A DNA stretch of 64,000 nucleotides from Rhynchopus sp. YZ270_cl-10 (taxonomy: Eukaryota; Euglenozoa; Diplonemea; Diplonemida; Diplonemidae), in contig OZ037851.1 in NCBI GenBank assembly GCA_964035575.1, positions 1,488,001 to 1,552,000 on the forward strand, read 5' to 3'. Made by a program: the position numbers and the translations under genes. This document shows, one piece after another, positions 1-10,110 of this stretch. The first letter of the stretch is position 1. Each line of letters begins with the position of its first letter. A model generated the notes under the pieces. The model was given only the letters and a program-made list of their open reading frames with translations, had not been told where the DNA came from and ran no database searches.

Positions 1-95
1 TTCAATATATTGACACTTTTACCGTGTAAATTTCCCATTCAATATTTGCAAATATTGATCAATATATTGATCAATATATTGACACTTTCCTTCAC
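1..95. repeat. AT-rich palindromic repeat cluster (left)
   Basis: Repeated use of TCAATATATTGA (a perfect palindrome) and ATTGATCAATAT with intervening GACACTTT. The same vocabulary returns at 1829-1971, so the two clusters bracket about 1.75 kb. The nature of the repeat is unknown. Confidence 0.6.
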
Positions 96-640
96 ACAAT
101 GGTCTTGCGCCCCTTGGAAACTGGTTCTGCATCTTCCAACCTCACACAACTCGTGCACCACACATAAAAACATGCCCGAGTTGAGGCACAAAAAAATTGC
201 CCCAATTTCCAGGACTGGTAATTGAACTTCGGACCAAAAAATGCAAAAAATATGGCGACTTGTGTGATACCAACTATGACAAAATTCCACATGACTTCTC
301 GAGTCCGCATTGCACTTCGCGGTAGCCCAAGGGAAGACACCCTTCTTCAGAAGCCAGGTAGAGAATGCTGTTCCCCACCCACCCCCTCTCACTGTCCGCG
401 TAGCCCCCACTAAGGAGCCATCTGATGCCACAAGGCAAGTCGCTCCCCCGCGATGGCACTGAATGGCACGTGCGCGTTTACGAACTGAGCCATGATTGCC
501 CTTAGAGTCCCACGGTAACACGTGCAAAATCATAGAGTTTTTTTGGCTGTTAAAAAGGCTGGGGTATAAAGAGGTCGCGTGATTCGTCGAGCGGTTGTGA
601 ACCGCCTCCGTTCTCTTACGGTACGGAACACCCACCTCCT

Positions 641-681
641 ACCCTTTGCATGAGCTCGACTGCGTTTTAGCACGTTTCAAA
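641..681 (+). repeat. Intergenic motif, TGCGTTTTAGCACGTTTCAA type, copy 1
   Basis: Contains CTTTGCATGAGCTCGAC and then TGCGTTTTAGCACGTTTCAA. Close copies lie at 11946-11995 and 49250-49285, all in the same orientation and all outside genes. Function is unknown. Confidence 0.6.
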
Positions 682-1550
682 ATGTACCCAGAACAACCTC
701 CTCTCCAAGCAGCAAACCCCACCCCTGACCAGGGGAAGCCTCCTGGGCCCATAAGCGGAACTATTTACTCACTGATCCTCTCATAAAAGAAGACATGTGG
801 ATGATGGATTTTTCAAATGTATGTTCGCAACTCTCATAAAAAAGTAGCGCACCGTGCGCCTGCGGCGCGGACAAAATTTGGTTTTGCGAATCCTAAATAT
901 TTTTTGCTAGCTCGTGTGGTTGATGAGCGAGAACGAAACCAAATCGATCGCAACGCCTCGTACACTAGCTAAAACACCTGAATGGTCACAGAACACAACG
1001 CAGTGCATGGTTTTGTGGGTTGTTTTTGCCCACAGAAGTACCCCTGTGCGGCCTAGACCTGGTTCTAGCACCCCAGAATCGCGTATCCCAGTCCATATAG
1101 CCGGGTATGGGCCCAAAAAACCACCCAAAAAGGCGAAATCCCGGTTTTTGGTGAAAAACGCCTGTTTTGCCCATAGGGTACTTTAAGGAACGCACGTTTC
1201 TAAAGCATTTCCCACGTAAACTCGCGACACAAAAATAGGAATTAAAAACAAATATCTCAGATCTGATTTGGTGATCCGCATTTTTGAGGCCCAATCTTTC
1301 CAACGCCGAAAAAATCTTACACTTTGGTGCATTTTCGGGTGGGTGCACCAGGAGGGCACTGGGAGGGCAGCAACCTTAAAAACCTAAACACAGGTGTTTA
1401 GGAATTACGAGCGGTAGCCCGCAGCTCTACCCTATCCATGCTATAGTTTGGCTGTGATAATGTGCGATTTATGGCACAATCTTTGAAATGTTGCGCACAT
1501 GGCTTCAACAGAAAAGTTTGACCCTTTGCCTCTCCACTCTGTGGCTGGAA

Positions 1551-1790
1551 GGGAGCTGAGAATAAGCCGGGTCCCGGGTACTGTCCCAGGACTAGAACTA
1601 GGACGGGTACTGGGCACGGGTACAGTCCCAGTCCTAGGGATTGGGAATACCCCTCCATCCAGGCCCCACCACCCTCCCGCGCCCGGGTCCCTGACCCGCT
1701 TTCAGGCGTTTTCACAGCGTTTTCGACATATTGTGCCAGTCCCACTGAGAATAACCGGGTCCCGGGTCCCCAAGTCTTATTCATAGCTAT
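1551..1790. mobile_element. GC-rich inverted-repeat element, copy 1 (MITE-like)
   Basis: It begins with AGCTGAGAATAAG and ends with the near reverse complement CTTATTCATAGCT (11 of 13 matching). The interior is built of GGGTCCCGGGT and GTCCCAG blocks. A second, shorter member with the same ends lies at 56786-56898. Both also carry an internal CTGAGAATAACCGGGTCCC next to the right end, so the right end can fold on itself. There is no coding capacity and no clear target duplication. Confidence 0.5.
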
Positions 1791-1828
1791 GGCCTCCCGT
1801 CAAGGAAAAAGCAGGCACTGCAACGTCA

Positions 1829-1971
1829 ATATTCAATAATATGATCAATATTTCAATATTATTGAAATATTGACAGTTTTCAGTCAATATTATTGACACT
1901 TTCAATATTCAATCAATAATATTCATCACCAAATCAATATATTGACGATATTCAATATATTTATGAAGCCA
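1829..1971. repeat. AT-rich palindromic repeat cluster (right)
   Basis: Many overlapping copies of CAATATT, AATATATTGAC and AATATTATTGA, partly palindromic. It shares its words with 1-95. Confidence 0.6.
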
Positions 1972-2864
1972 TGACCAGACAAAAAAAATTTTATTGCTCA
2001 AAAACGGGCGTGGTAGGCACCCGAAGTCATAAAATGGCCCAAAGAATCCAAAAAACCTCAGAAATACATGTTCGTGAAAAACATTTGCAAGTCAAAATTC
2101 AACCACAATACGGTCATTTTGTGCATACCCTGTGACTGTAGTGGCTAGAGAACACGCATGCAGACCTGTTCCTTGCAATTTCCAGTGTTGTGTTTATCAA
2201 TGCATGCATCCAGAGGACCTTTGGTTTACGTAATCGTAGGCACTCCTGAGCAAAAATGAAGTCGGTTTTTGACCCAAAATCGGGGTGTGTGGGCCCTAAT
2301 TTGCTCCAAATTTGGCCGAAAATTGGGATTTTTCTGAAAATTTCATTGTGCTCAGCAAAAATCCTTGCTTTTTTGAAGAATTTTCCAAAAAATATGCTAT
2401 ACCCCCTATGACTGGACCCAACTCCCCTCACCCTTTTTTTTTTTCACCCAAAAGGGCCGGAAATTTTACACACTAATACACAAACTTACGGACCCCCCGT
2501 TATTTGGCTTCATTGCACACTCCAGCTTCACTCGGGTGAGGTCAGCCTCGGTTGATGAAGAGTCATCGTCTGGATAGCGATGTTCAGCACTGTTTAGCAA
2601 CAGGCCTGTTCCGCGAGCTATGCTTCACGAAGCTCGATGCATCTGCAAAAAACGAAAAAAGAAGATCACAATTCTTCGCTTCGCAACAAGAATAGCGAAA
2701 CTGTACCCCACTGCCTTGAGTGGCGCAGTCTCTACGTAGAACCACAGCAACGGTGGTAAGAGGCGATGAAGGTGTAAAATGCACGCACTGACACAGTGTA
2801 GTTTATCATAAAGTAAACCCATTCCACCCCCTCCCCTTTCTGCCTTGGCTAGTTGAATGCGCCG

Positions 2865-4790
2865 ATGAACCTAAAGGGAGCAAACCCTTCTCCCAAGAGC
2901 GGCACAGGATACTCGAGTGGCACCGTGCAGAGGTGTCTGCGATGGAGACTGTTGCAGTGGAGGTCCTTTTTGTCAACATTCATCACCACATACAGGAGGG
3001 TAGGGGCAAAGGGGTGCTTGGGGAAAATGCAACGTCTGAATGCGATGCTCCCAAAGGGAGGGCGGACGAATGACAGACGTGCAGAGCTCTTCCTCTTTTC
3101 AGCGTTGGGGCTGTTCGCAAGTAGCGTCGGTGTTCTGTCCACAATAGGCAATCATACTGGACACCTTTACACGTGGTTCGGGACAGCGTTTATCACCTTG
3201 GGCTACAGCATTGCTATTTGTGCAGTGCTGTGTGGGGCACATCTGACGACAAGACTCCTCATTGGCATATTCTCATTGATCACGATAGGTTTGCTGATAT
3301 GGGATATAAACGCTCGTACGTTGTCTGGCACACAGTGGCCTTTGTTTGTGCTTGTTGTTGACATGATGCTTGTGATGCAGGTGCCCACACAGTACAGCAT
3401 AGGTCTTGTGGGTTTTATTGTCATGTGGTTGATCCTGCTTGGTCTTGAGGAGGGTTTCAGGTTTGGTCTGTTCGAGCTGCCCGGGATGCCAGCGCAATAT
3501 GGTGACCACGGGCGGCACTTTTTAAAGGAAAAAAGGTATGGCTGTGCGAACCTGCCGTGTCCAAAAACTTTTCCTTCAACGGATCTTGTGGTGTCAATGA
3601 GCATCTTTCTGCTGGACTTCGCTGTGACACGGGGTTTCGCACATCGGGTGCTGAAGGAGCAGAGAACGATGGAACGGACCATCAGCACCGTGCAGGAGAT
3701 TGCCTCGCTCCTGGCAGGGTACGACGTGGAGAAGGTGGCAGAGCTTCTGGAGGAGCACTGCGACGAGCTACCTCTGGAGATGACAGTGGCACTGCGTGCG
3801 TTGGAAGCGAACCTGCGGTCGTACAAAGCGTACCTGCCGCAGACGTGTCTGCTTGTAGATGAAGATAACCAAGAGCGAGAGTGCACGAGCTATGTATCCG
3901 AAGTGTCACTTGAATCCCCCAGTTCAACTAGCACCGGCAGACCTGTTGCAATGCGGAACGTTTCCTTTGAGCTGTCGTCTGTGAAGGCCACTCTGCTGAC
4001 GGCGAACATCAAACGCACGTTACACCTCTTAGAACAGGACAGTGCACACTTCTCTTCCTTGTTCACATCGCTTCTTCTGAAGACGTTGGGTGCATCGCAG
4101 GCACGCCGTGGTATGGTGGACGTGTTCATCGGGGACAGGGTGCACTGCTCGTTCAATACTTCGAAGCCGTGTGCAAACCACGCCACCTCAGCACTGCACA
4201 CCGCAACGATGCTGTTCAGGGGGCTGGGGCTGGTGCAGGTGAACATGGGCATTGCGTCTGGGAAGGTGCTGCGTGGTGACATGGGTTGCGAAGTCATGCG
4301 CCGCTTCAGCATGGTGGGCACACTTGTGCGTGATGTGTGTGGGATGGAACGTGCAGGTCGTATCCTTGGCTGCGACGTTCTCTGCAACCGCATGTGTTTC
4401 AGTGATGCTGAGTGCGAACACGCGCTTCGACTGATTCCGTGCAGGGTGGAGGTGTCTGCAACCTGTGACACACCTGAAGTGGTGGCCGAACTTCTGTACG
4501 ACAACGAACTTTCCGCAACCCGAGGGGAGGAGTGGATGTACATCATAGGCAGGAACAATGAGTGGTACGCCTACAACGAAGCAGTGCGGAAGTACCTGAA
4601 AGGCGACGTGCCTGCAGCAGCTGTTGAGGAGGCTGCACAAGGCTGTCCTTGTGAACGTCCATTTAATGTGCATCCTTCTTCGGTAAGTGGCGGGCTTCTC
4701 AGTGTCGCCTTGGCAAGACCACTGCGGGAAGGGGGCACTATCATGAGAATGAAAGAGGGTGGTGGTGCATTCTCCTCACAGTCTGTGTAA
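2865..4790 (+). CDS. Polytopic membrane protein with a class III nucleotidyl-cyclase-like domain
   Basis: A 641-aa protein. The first ATG of the open frame is at 2865, just after a pyrimidine-rich stretch ending in CTAG. Six hydrophobic segments lie at about residues 75-94, 103-124, 130-146, 158-172, 177-194 and 239-253. A helical linker (about 255-325) leads to a region of about 365-525 that resembles an adenylate/guanylate cyclase catalytic domain: VDVFIGDRV (D near 424), NMGIASGKVLRGDMG (462-474) and a following MVG...GMERAG. Class III cyclases normally carry a first metal-binding Asp at the start of the domain. The matching stretch here (SFELSSVKAT) has none, and the usual N..R transition-state motif is altered. 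The domain may therefore be inactive or need a partner. Membrane placement is inferred from the sequence; cyclase activity is not claimed. Confidence 0.8.
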   Translation: MNLKGANPSPKSGTGYSSGTVQRCLRWRLLQWRSFLSTFITTYRRVGAKGCLGKMQRLNAMLPKGGRTNDRRAELFLFSALGLFASSVGVLSTIGNHTGHLYTWFGTAFITLGYSIAICAVLCGAHLTTRLLIGIFSLITIGLLIWDINARTLSGTQWPLFVLVVDMMLVMQVPTQYSIGLVGFIVMWLILLGLEEGFRFGLFELPGMPAQYGDHGRHFLKEKRYGCANLPCPKTFPSTDLVVSMSIFLLDFAVTRGFAHRVLKEQRTMERTISTVQEIASLLAGYDVEKVAELLEEHCDELPLEMTVALRALEANLRSYKAYLPQTCLLVDEDNQERECTSYVSEVSLESPSSTSTGRPVAMRNVSFELSSVKATLLTANIKRTLHLLEQDSAHFSSLFTSLLLKTLGASQARRGMVDVFIGDRVHCSFNTSKPCANHATSALHTATMLFRGLGLVQVNMGIASGKVLRGDMGCEVMRRFSMVGTLVRDVCGMERAGRILGCDVLCNRMCFSDAECEHALRLIPCRVEVSATCDTPEVVAELLYDNELSATRGEEWMYIIGRNNEWYAYNEAVRKYLKGDVPAAAVEEAAQGCPCERPFNVHPSSVSGGLLSVALARPLREGGTIMRMKEGGGAFSSQSV

Positions 4791-6030
4791 GGTCTTCCTT
4801 ACTGTCCTACGGTTGTGAACCACATGGTACTTATACATGCCCACTGAGTACCCTCATGGGTGTCTGCATCAACCATTGTCCCCATATTTTCTTGTCTTTG
4901 TCATGTCAAATCAGGTGCGGGTGTTGTCTTTTTCAAGCCAGCCCCACTCATCTCAGGCACTTTGTACAATTTAATATTTATTTTAGTTCCAAAAGGTTCA
5001 CCTCCCCACTGCCTCTTGATAGGAGCTGGGCGCCATGCACGTGAAGTGCACCTTTGATCTGGCACGTACTTGTACGTCTGCAGACAACTGTAGTGCCTGT
5101 TCCTCTGTTCTTGGAGGTCGATACATATACCTTTTTGTTTTGCGAGAATACACCTTCCCGAACCCAGGCGAAGGCTGTGTGTTTGTTTAGTCTTCTATTT
5201 TGACCTCCGAAAGGAGGGTTTTTTGATTTTTTTCTTTTTGTGGAACCAATCTACTGAAAGTTTCAATTTATGCAAGGAAACAGTTTATTTTTCCCCTTTC
5301 ACATTTTTGCAACAATGAATTTTTAAAAAAAGATGGGTTGTTGTTGTTTTTTATACACTTCCCTAATGCTTTCAAATTTTTATTTGAAAGTGTATGAATT
5401 TGTCTTTTTGTATCTGACAGTAGTCCGAGTTGTTCTCTTCTCTTTGTATGAACATTGTTGCCCGCAGGTTGGCGAGCTACAATACCTGAAACACATTCAC
5501 CTTTGTTGTAGCCTTGTGTTTGTGTCTGCCTTTGTTTCCCAAACCCATTATTAGGTCACAGGGCTGAATCCTGGTCAAAGGAGCAGACCGCCGAAACTAG
5601 AGACTTACCATGTTTACTCATCTTTCTTCTGTTTCCAGAGCGTTAAAAAGAGACCTGGAGATAGTATCGAGTCCCACAGTCTAGATACTCAAAAAAGGTT
5701 AAAATCAATCCTGTCCTTGATTTTTTTTTTGCAGCCAACACCAAAAAATTCCTTTTATTTTCCGGCAAAAAGAAAACATAAAACCAAAGCAAATCAGAGA
5801 ACCAACCATTTTTTACAAACTGGCATTCCCCCCCTCCCCCTCCGCCCCTCCTCTTTTCCCCAAACCGATTTCATTAGCAACACGCTTGGCACCTGCATCA
5901 CCACACTCTCTGATTTTTTCTGTTTCGATTTTCACTACATTCGACATCTCTTTCCTACCCTTTTATATCACACCACGCACCCCTCCCTTCAGCGCCTTCT
6001 CCCCACTCCCTTTCCCTCCCCACCTTTCCA
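4791..6030. other. Intergenic, no gene seen
   Basis: T-rich DNA followed by a CT-rich tract (5821-6030) running up to the next start codon. No RNA gene was recognised. Confidence 0.5.
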
Positions 6031-8559
6031 ATGTATGTAGATGAGTGGAAGAAGAAGAGGAGGAGAGAGCAACGTATTGAGAGGCTGCAGGCTGTTCGTG
6101 CTTCGGAGAAGCAGATTGCAGCAGATCTGCGTGGACGTGCTATGGCTGCGAAGGTGCAGCAGGAGGTGAGATGCGGTGAGGGTATGCAGGCTGTGTGGGA
6201 GTCGGGGCGTGCTGCACGCGTGGAGTCCGCTCTGTCCCAAGCAGCATCCGCGAAGGAAGACGAAGGGCGTGCACACCGCGATGCGCAGTCTATCGCACGC
6301 CGTCAACACAGCGCCGCGACAGACAGTGTTGCCTCCTGGCGTGCCCGAACCGAACTTCACAGCGCCCTTCACAGCGCTTCGCTGTCTCGTCAACAAACTG
6401 CTGCAGAAAATGCAATCCAAACCTCAGATGATCTCCGCTATAAACAAGAATCCATCCGACGCCTCGAAAACGAACGTTCCAAATCCGCTGTCGCACGCCT
6501 CAAACAGAGAGAACACACAGAGACCGTTCTGCGGCAGGAGGCAGCCCTCCGCAGTCGCACCCGTGAATTTGGACTGCAACGCGCCACCGCCACCCCCACC
6601 GCCTCTCTCTCGCGCGACTACAAAACAACCAGCTTCCATTCCACGCTCACCCCACACAGCAGGACAGCCTCCACTGCAGCGTCGTCCTCTGCATCGCATA
6701 GGGCCTCCCGGGTGGAGGTGTTCGCCTACACTGCGGAGGCTGAGGAGGTAGGGGCGAATGAAGTTGCCGTGAGGGAGGAGGAGATTCGCAGGGCAGAGGT
6801 CTTGGCCGAGGAGGAGAAGGTGCAGAGGTTTCAGGAGCGTGAGGCGCAACGGGCGAGGGAGGTCGGGAAGGGGATGCGGGAGAGACGGGAGGAGGTGGGG
6901 CTGGAGGAGGAGGTGGCTGTGGCGGGGAGGTTGGAGCGGAGGGAGCGGCAGGAGCGTGTTGTGCAGGAGAGTCGCTTGATAGAACAACAGCAGGCGGAGA
7001 TGAGGAAGGCGGCGACACTGGACGGTATGCTGCGGAGGGAGTTCCGTGCGGCCTTCACGTCGGGGACGACAGTGGTGCAAGACACACACAGCCACAGCCA
7101 CAGCCTCACCCAAGGCAACGACACCGCCGTCATCACAGCAAAAGGCACCTCCGCCCTCCACCGTGCCGTCACCTCCTCCGAAGTGTCGCAGCACCTAAGG
7201 GAACTCTTTGAACTCTCTGCGGCACATCCGCCTGCACCGGTAGTGTTGCCACAACGTGAGTTAAAAATCGAGCTTGCGGCAGAAGACAACGCGACGTTTG
7301 TTGTGGACGCAGATGTCGCGGACACGGACAATGCAGACACCACCGTCGCAAACGAAATACAACACATGGCAAACGACACCACCACCACCGCTGGAAACCC
7401 AGAACAGACCGCAGAGGTATTAACCGCATCTCTTCCTGCAGCAGACGTAGCAGAAGAAATACCTGAAGCGGTGGGGGTAGAGGTGCAGGTGGAGGTGGAG
7501 GTGGTGCCTGCAGCTTCGGTGCAGGTAGAGGAGGAAATGGTGGTGGCAGACGAGACAGTGGCGGCAGAGATGAGCCCTGCAGCGTCGCCGCACAGTGCTG
7601 AGAACGCTGTGGTGGCTGCGATTGGGGACAACGACTCATTCGAGGCAGTGGAGCGTGCGTTGGTGAGCGACCTGAGCGCTCCTACGACACCTCCCGTGGC
7701 CGCGGTGCTGCCTGGTGCTGCAGTGTGGGGGGCGAGGTTGAGCCAGGACAGTACAAATGAAGCGCATGAGATGACCCCGCAACGTACGTCGTCGATCGGG
7801 GTTGTTTCAGAGAATGTCAGAAAGGTGGAGAATTTGCAGCTGGACATTGCAGACCTGCAGGGACGTCTCAATGGCTTGCTCAGTCTCTGTACGACACCGC
7901 CTATCAAAGAGCGTGCCGCGCGTGCTGCAGAAACTGCGACCACTGCGATCCGCGCTACCACCGACCCTGATGTGACAAAAGAAACCGTTGCGCAAGATGA
8001 GGAAACAACACCGCTCCGCCTCCGCCGTCGCAGTGAGTCTCCCAGAGTCACCTTCAGCTCTTCCCCGAAGAGCGGTGGGGTTCCGGGCATGCCGTGTATT
8101 GTGCATACTTCGCGGGCTCGCAAACTATCCCCTCGGAGAACGGCAACAGCAAAGAGCGTGAAAGGGAGGGCGCTCGAAAAAGGGTGGATTCAAGGCGGTG
8201 TTGGGTTTGAGGCTGTGTCTGTGTCCCTCGGGAATGTGTCTGAAGAGCTCTCGGTGGAGCTGAGTCGCGAGGCGCTGCAGGAGGGGGAGTCGTTGTTGTC
8301 TTCGTCTAGCGGAGGGTCTGCGAGCTCGACAGTGCTTTCCTCCGATGGTACGCTGTCGTCGCCCCCCACTGCAAAGAGGGCTGAGTTGGGAGGAGGAGGA
8401 GGAGTCCTGTGGGGCGGCACCGCCAGCGTGTCCCCCACCGTGACCACACCATCGCAGATCGGGACGTCCCCTTCCAGTAGTACGCCATCGTACTCAGAGG
8501 TGAAAGTGCCCTTCAGTACAGAATATTTGTCGAGGCGTACAGCGTTGTGGTCGAAGTGA
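6031..8559 (+). CDS. Coiled-coil protein, unknown function
   Basis: An 842-aa protein starting at an ATG directly after a CCTCCCCACCTTTCCA tract. Residues 1-200 and about 230-340 are dense in Arg, Glu, Gln and Ala in heptad-like order and should form long alpha-helical coiled coils. The middle (about 380-560) is Ala/Val/Glu-rich and low in complexity. The last third is Ser/Thr/Pro-rich and probably disordered. No catalytic motif, signal peptide or membrane segment is visible. The helical part resembles in style the protein at 44645-46581 but no clear alignment is claimed. A cytoskeletal or flagellar role is a guess based only on composition and neighbours. Single exon. Confidence 0.75.
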   Translation: MYVDEWKKKRRREQRIERLQAVRASEKQIAADLRGRAMAAKVQQEVRCGEGMQAVWESGRAARVESALSQAASAKEDEGRAHRDAQSIARRQHSAATDSVASWRARTELHSALHSASLSRQQTAAENAIQTSDDLRYKQESIRRLENERSKSAVARLKQREHTETVLRQEAALRSRTREFGLQRATATPTASLSRDYKTTSFHSTLTPHSRTASTAASSSASHRASRVEVFAYTAEAEEVGANEVAVREEEIRRAEVLAEEEKVQRFQEREAQRAREVGKGMRERREEVGLEEEVAVAGRLERRERQERVVQESRLIEQQQAEMRKAATLDGMLRREFRAAFTSGTTVVQDTHSHSHSLTQGNDTAVITAKGTSALHRAVTSSEVSQHLRELFELSAAHPPAPVVLPQRELKIELAAEDNATFVVDADVADTDNADTTVANEIQHMANDTTTTAGNPEQTAEVLTASLPAADVAEEIPEAVGVEVQVEVEVVPAASVQVEEEMVVADETVAAEMSPAASPHSAENAVVAAIGDNDSFEAVERALVSDLSAPTTPPVAAVLPGAAVWGARLSQDSTNEAHEMTPQRTSSIGVVSENVRKVENLQLDIADLQGRLNGLLSLCTTPPIKERAARAAETATTAIRATTDPDVTKETVAQDEETTPLRLRRRSESPRVTFSSSPKSGGVPGMPCIVHTSRARKLSPRRTATAKSVKGRALEKGWIQGGVGFEAVSVSLGNVSEELSVELSREALQEGESLLSSSSGGSASSTVLSSDGTLSSPPTAKRAELGGGGGVLWGGTASVSPTVTTPSQIGTSPSSSTPSYSEVKVPFSTEYLSRRTALWSK

Positions 8560-9436
8560 GAAGGGGGAAGGGGAGAGGGAGGGAGGGAGGGGGAAGTAAG
8601 GGGATCGTACGTTTCTGTTCGAAACGGAGGGGGGGGGATTAGCCATATAGTTTATACAATGCAACGAGGTTGAAAACGCCTGAAAATAAGCATGTCTGGA
8701 AAATCTATCTGAGGCGTGGCTGAGGCATGATTGTAAGTATTGGTACGCCTCAGCCACGCTTGAGCCGGCTTAGCGAGGCCGATTCGTCCTCAATGCATTG
8801 TATAATTGTTAACAACAAATAATGGCCCATATTTGATCAGGTGGTTTTGTTGCATTTTTGGTGACAATTTTTTACTCCAAATTTTTTGGAGTTCATAAAG
8901 TGGTGGAGGGAACATAATGGAGTGTAAAAAATGGTCATGCAACAAAAACGATTTTTTTTTTGCGATTTTATTTGCATTTTTTAGAGTTTTTAGATTGTAT
9001 TTTGGAGGTTCTTGCATGGTTTTGCTGTGCGTTACTTCTTTGTGACTTTGGGGGGACGGTGTTTTCAATCAATACCATACTTTAGAACGTACAAAAGGAA
9101 CGACAACAAGCAAAGAAGGTGTTTTTCCCATTCCCCCCTTTTCTGGGTATTTCACCATTGTTTCTTGTATTTTTCCTGTTGTCTGTCGTTCCTTTTTATA
9201 CACATCCCTGCACTGTTTTGGTGACCTAACGAAAGACCGAGGTTCATCTTACCAACCTTTTTGTCAAATGTCAGGGTATTTCTTTGAGCTAAAAAAAATT
9301 GTTTCTTTTCCCCCCACAAAACTGACAACACACCCATTCCCTGAATGTGTTAGATTTGTGTGATACAATTGAAAGTGAACACCCAGGGGGGTATCCTATG
9401 GAAGTCCCCTTTCCGCCCTCTATCTTTCATTTTCTA

Positions 9437-9482
9437 GGTACACGTGTCACGTGAGGGCTTTGTATTTCAAGTCAACCTTTTC
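9437..9482 (+). repeat. Intergenic motif, GTATTTCAAGTCAACC subfamily, copy 1
   Basis: GGTACACGTGTCACGTGAGGGC followed by TTTGTATTTCAAGTCAACC. Related copies lie at 46776-46818 and 55275-55320, in the same orientation. Confidence 0.6.
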
Positions 9483-9620
9483 TTTCTTTGCGTGTAGAAT
9501 TTACCCCATTTTTTCACAAAAAAAAGACGAAACATCTGCTGTAATGTAGTTTATCACCACGTTCTTCAGTGTTTCTTTTTCATCGTTTTAAAGTTCTATA
9601 TTTTTTGTTTTGATCTCGTG

Positions 9621-9660
9621 GCCAAGCATGAGAGGCTTGGGTTCATCTTACCAACTTTTC
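9621..9660 (+). ncRNA. Recurrent stem-loop motif (type copy)
   Basis: Perfect 6-bp stem CCAAGC / GCTTGG around the 7-nt loop ATGAGAG, followed by GTTCATCTTACCAACTTTTC. It is called a structured element, not a known RNA gene. See the finding on the family for the paired changes seen in other copies. Confidence 0.5.
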
Positions 9661-10110
9661 TCTTTCCTCAGACAGAGGTGGCTATACTTCACACCCTTTT
9701 ACCTTTTTTTTTAAACTCCCACAATTTTATGTTCGATGTGTGTTTTTATTTTGGCGCCTTCAGTAAACACAACGTTTTTTAAAACGTGATCCCGACACAC
9801 CACCTTTTACCCCCTAGACTTTCTTTTGTTTAAAAAGATAAATTCGAACAGATAGACACATCTTTTCTAGTACCCCCCCCTTTTTCTTTCAGTCTATATT
9901 CTCGCTCAGAAGCGATCCCTCTTTTTTTTTTCCCCCTCCTCTCCCTTCGCCAACTCCAACTTCCTCGACAAATTTTCACAAAAAAAAGTCAAAAAATGTT
10001 TCTATCATTTCCCTATCTTTCTCCCCATTACTTCACATTTTTTACCCCCAAAACGCAGGTTTATTTTTTTGTTAATCTCACAACAGACATTTCGTTTTTT
10101 TTTTTTTTCA

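Larger units (their letters stand above)
1..2864. other. Gene-free, repeat-bearing left flank
   Basis: No convincing gene is seen. The stretch holds AT-rich palindromic repeats at both ends (1-95 and 1829-1971), a GC-rich inverted-repeat element (1551-1790), a TATA-like GGTATAAAG near 554 followed by a short perfect hairpin (GCGGTT/AACCGC near 590), and one copy of a motif repeated twice elsewhere (641-681). The longer reading frames here lack protein-like composition. Confidence 0.6.
8560..10110. other. Intergenic with several stem-loop motif copies
   Basis: 1.55 kb without a gene. It holds an imperfect motif copy near 9229-9264 (GGTTCATCTTACCAACC), a related form at 9437-9482 and the best full copy at 9621-9660. 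The end is T/C-rich and runs into CACAACAG about 24 nt before the next ATG. Confidence 0.6.

Noticed and set aside
6831-8123. 430-aa minus-strand frame
   Set aside because: It is antisense to the coiled-coil gene at 6031-8559; the Ser/Ala/Thr-rich product mirrors the codon bias of the sense gene.
9621-9660. Histone mRNA 3' stem-loop
   Set aside because: It has a 6-bp stem and trailing AACTTTT, but the loop is 7 nt and the stem sequence is variable, unlike the histone hairpin; no histone genes are nearby.
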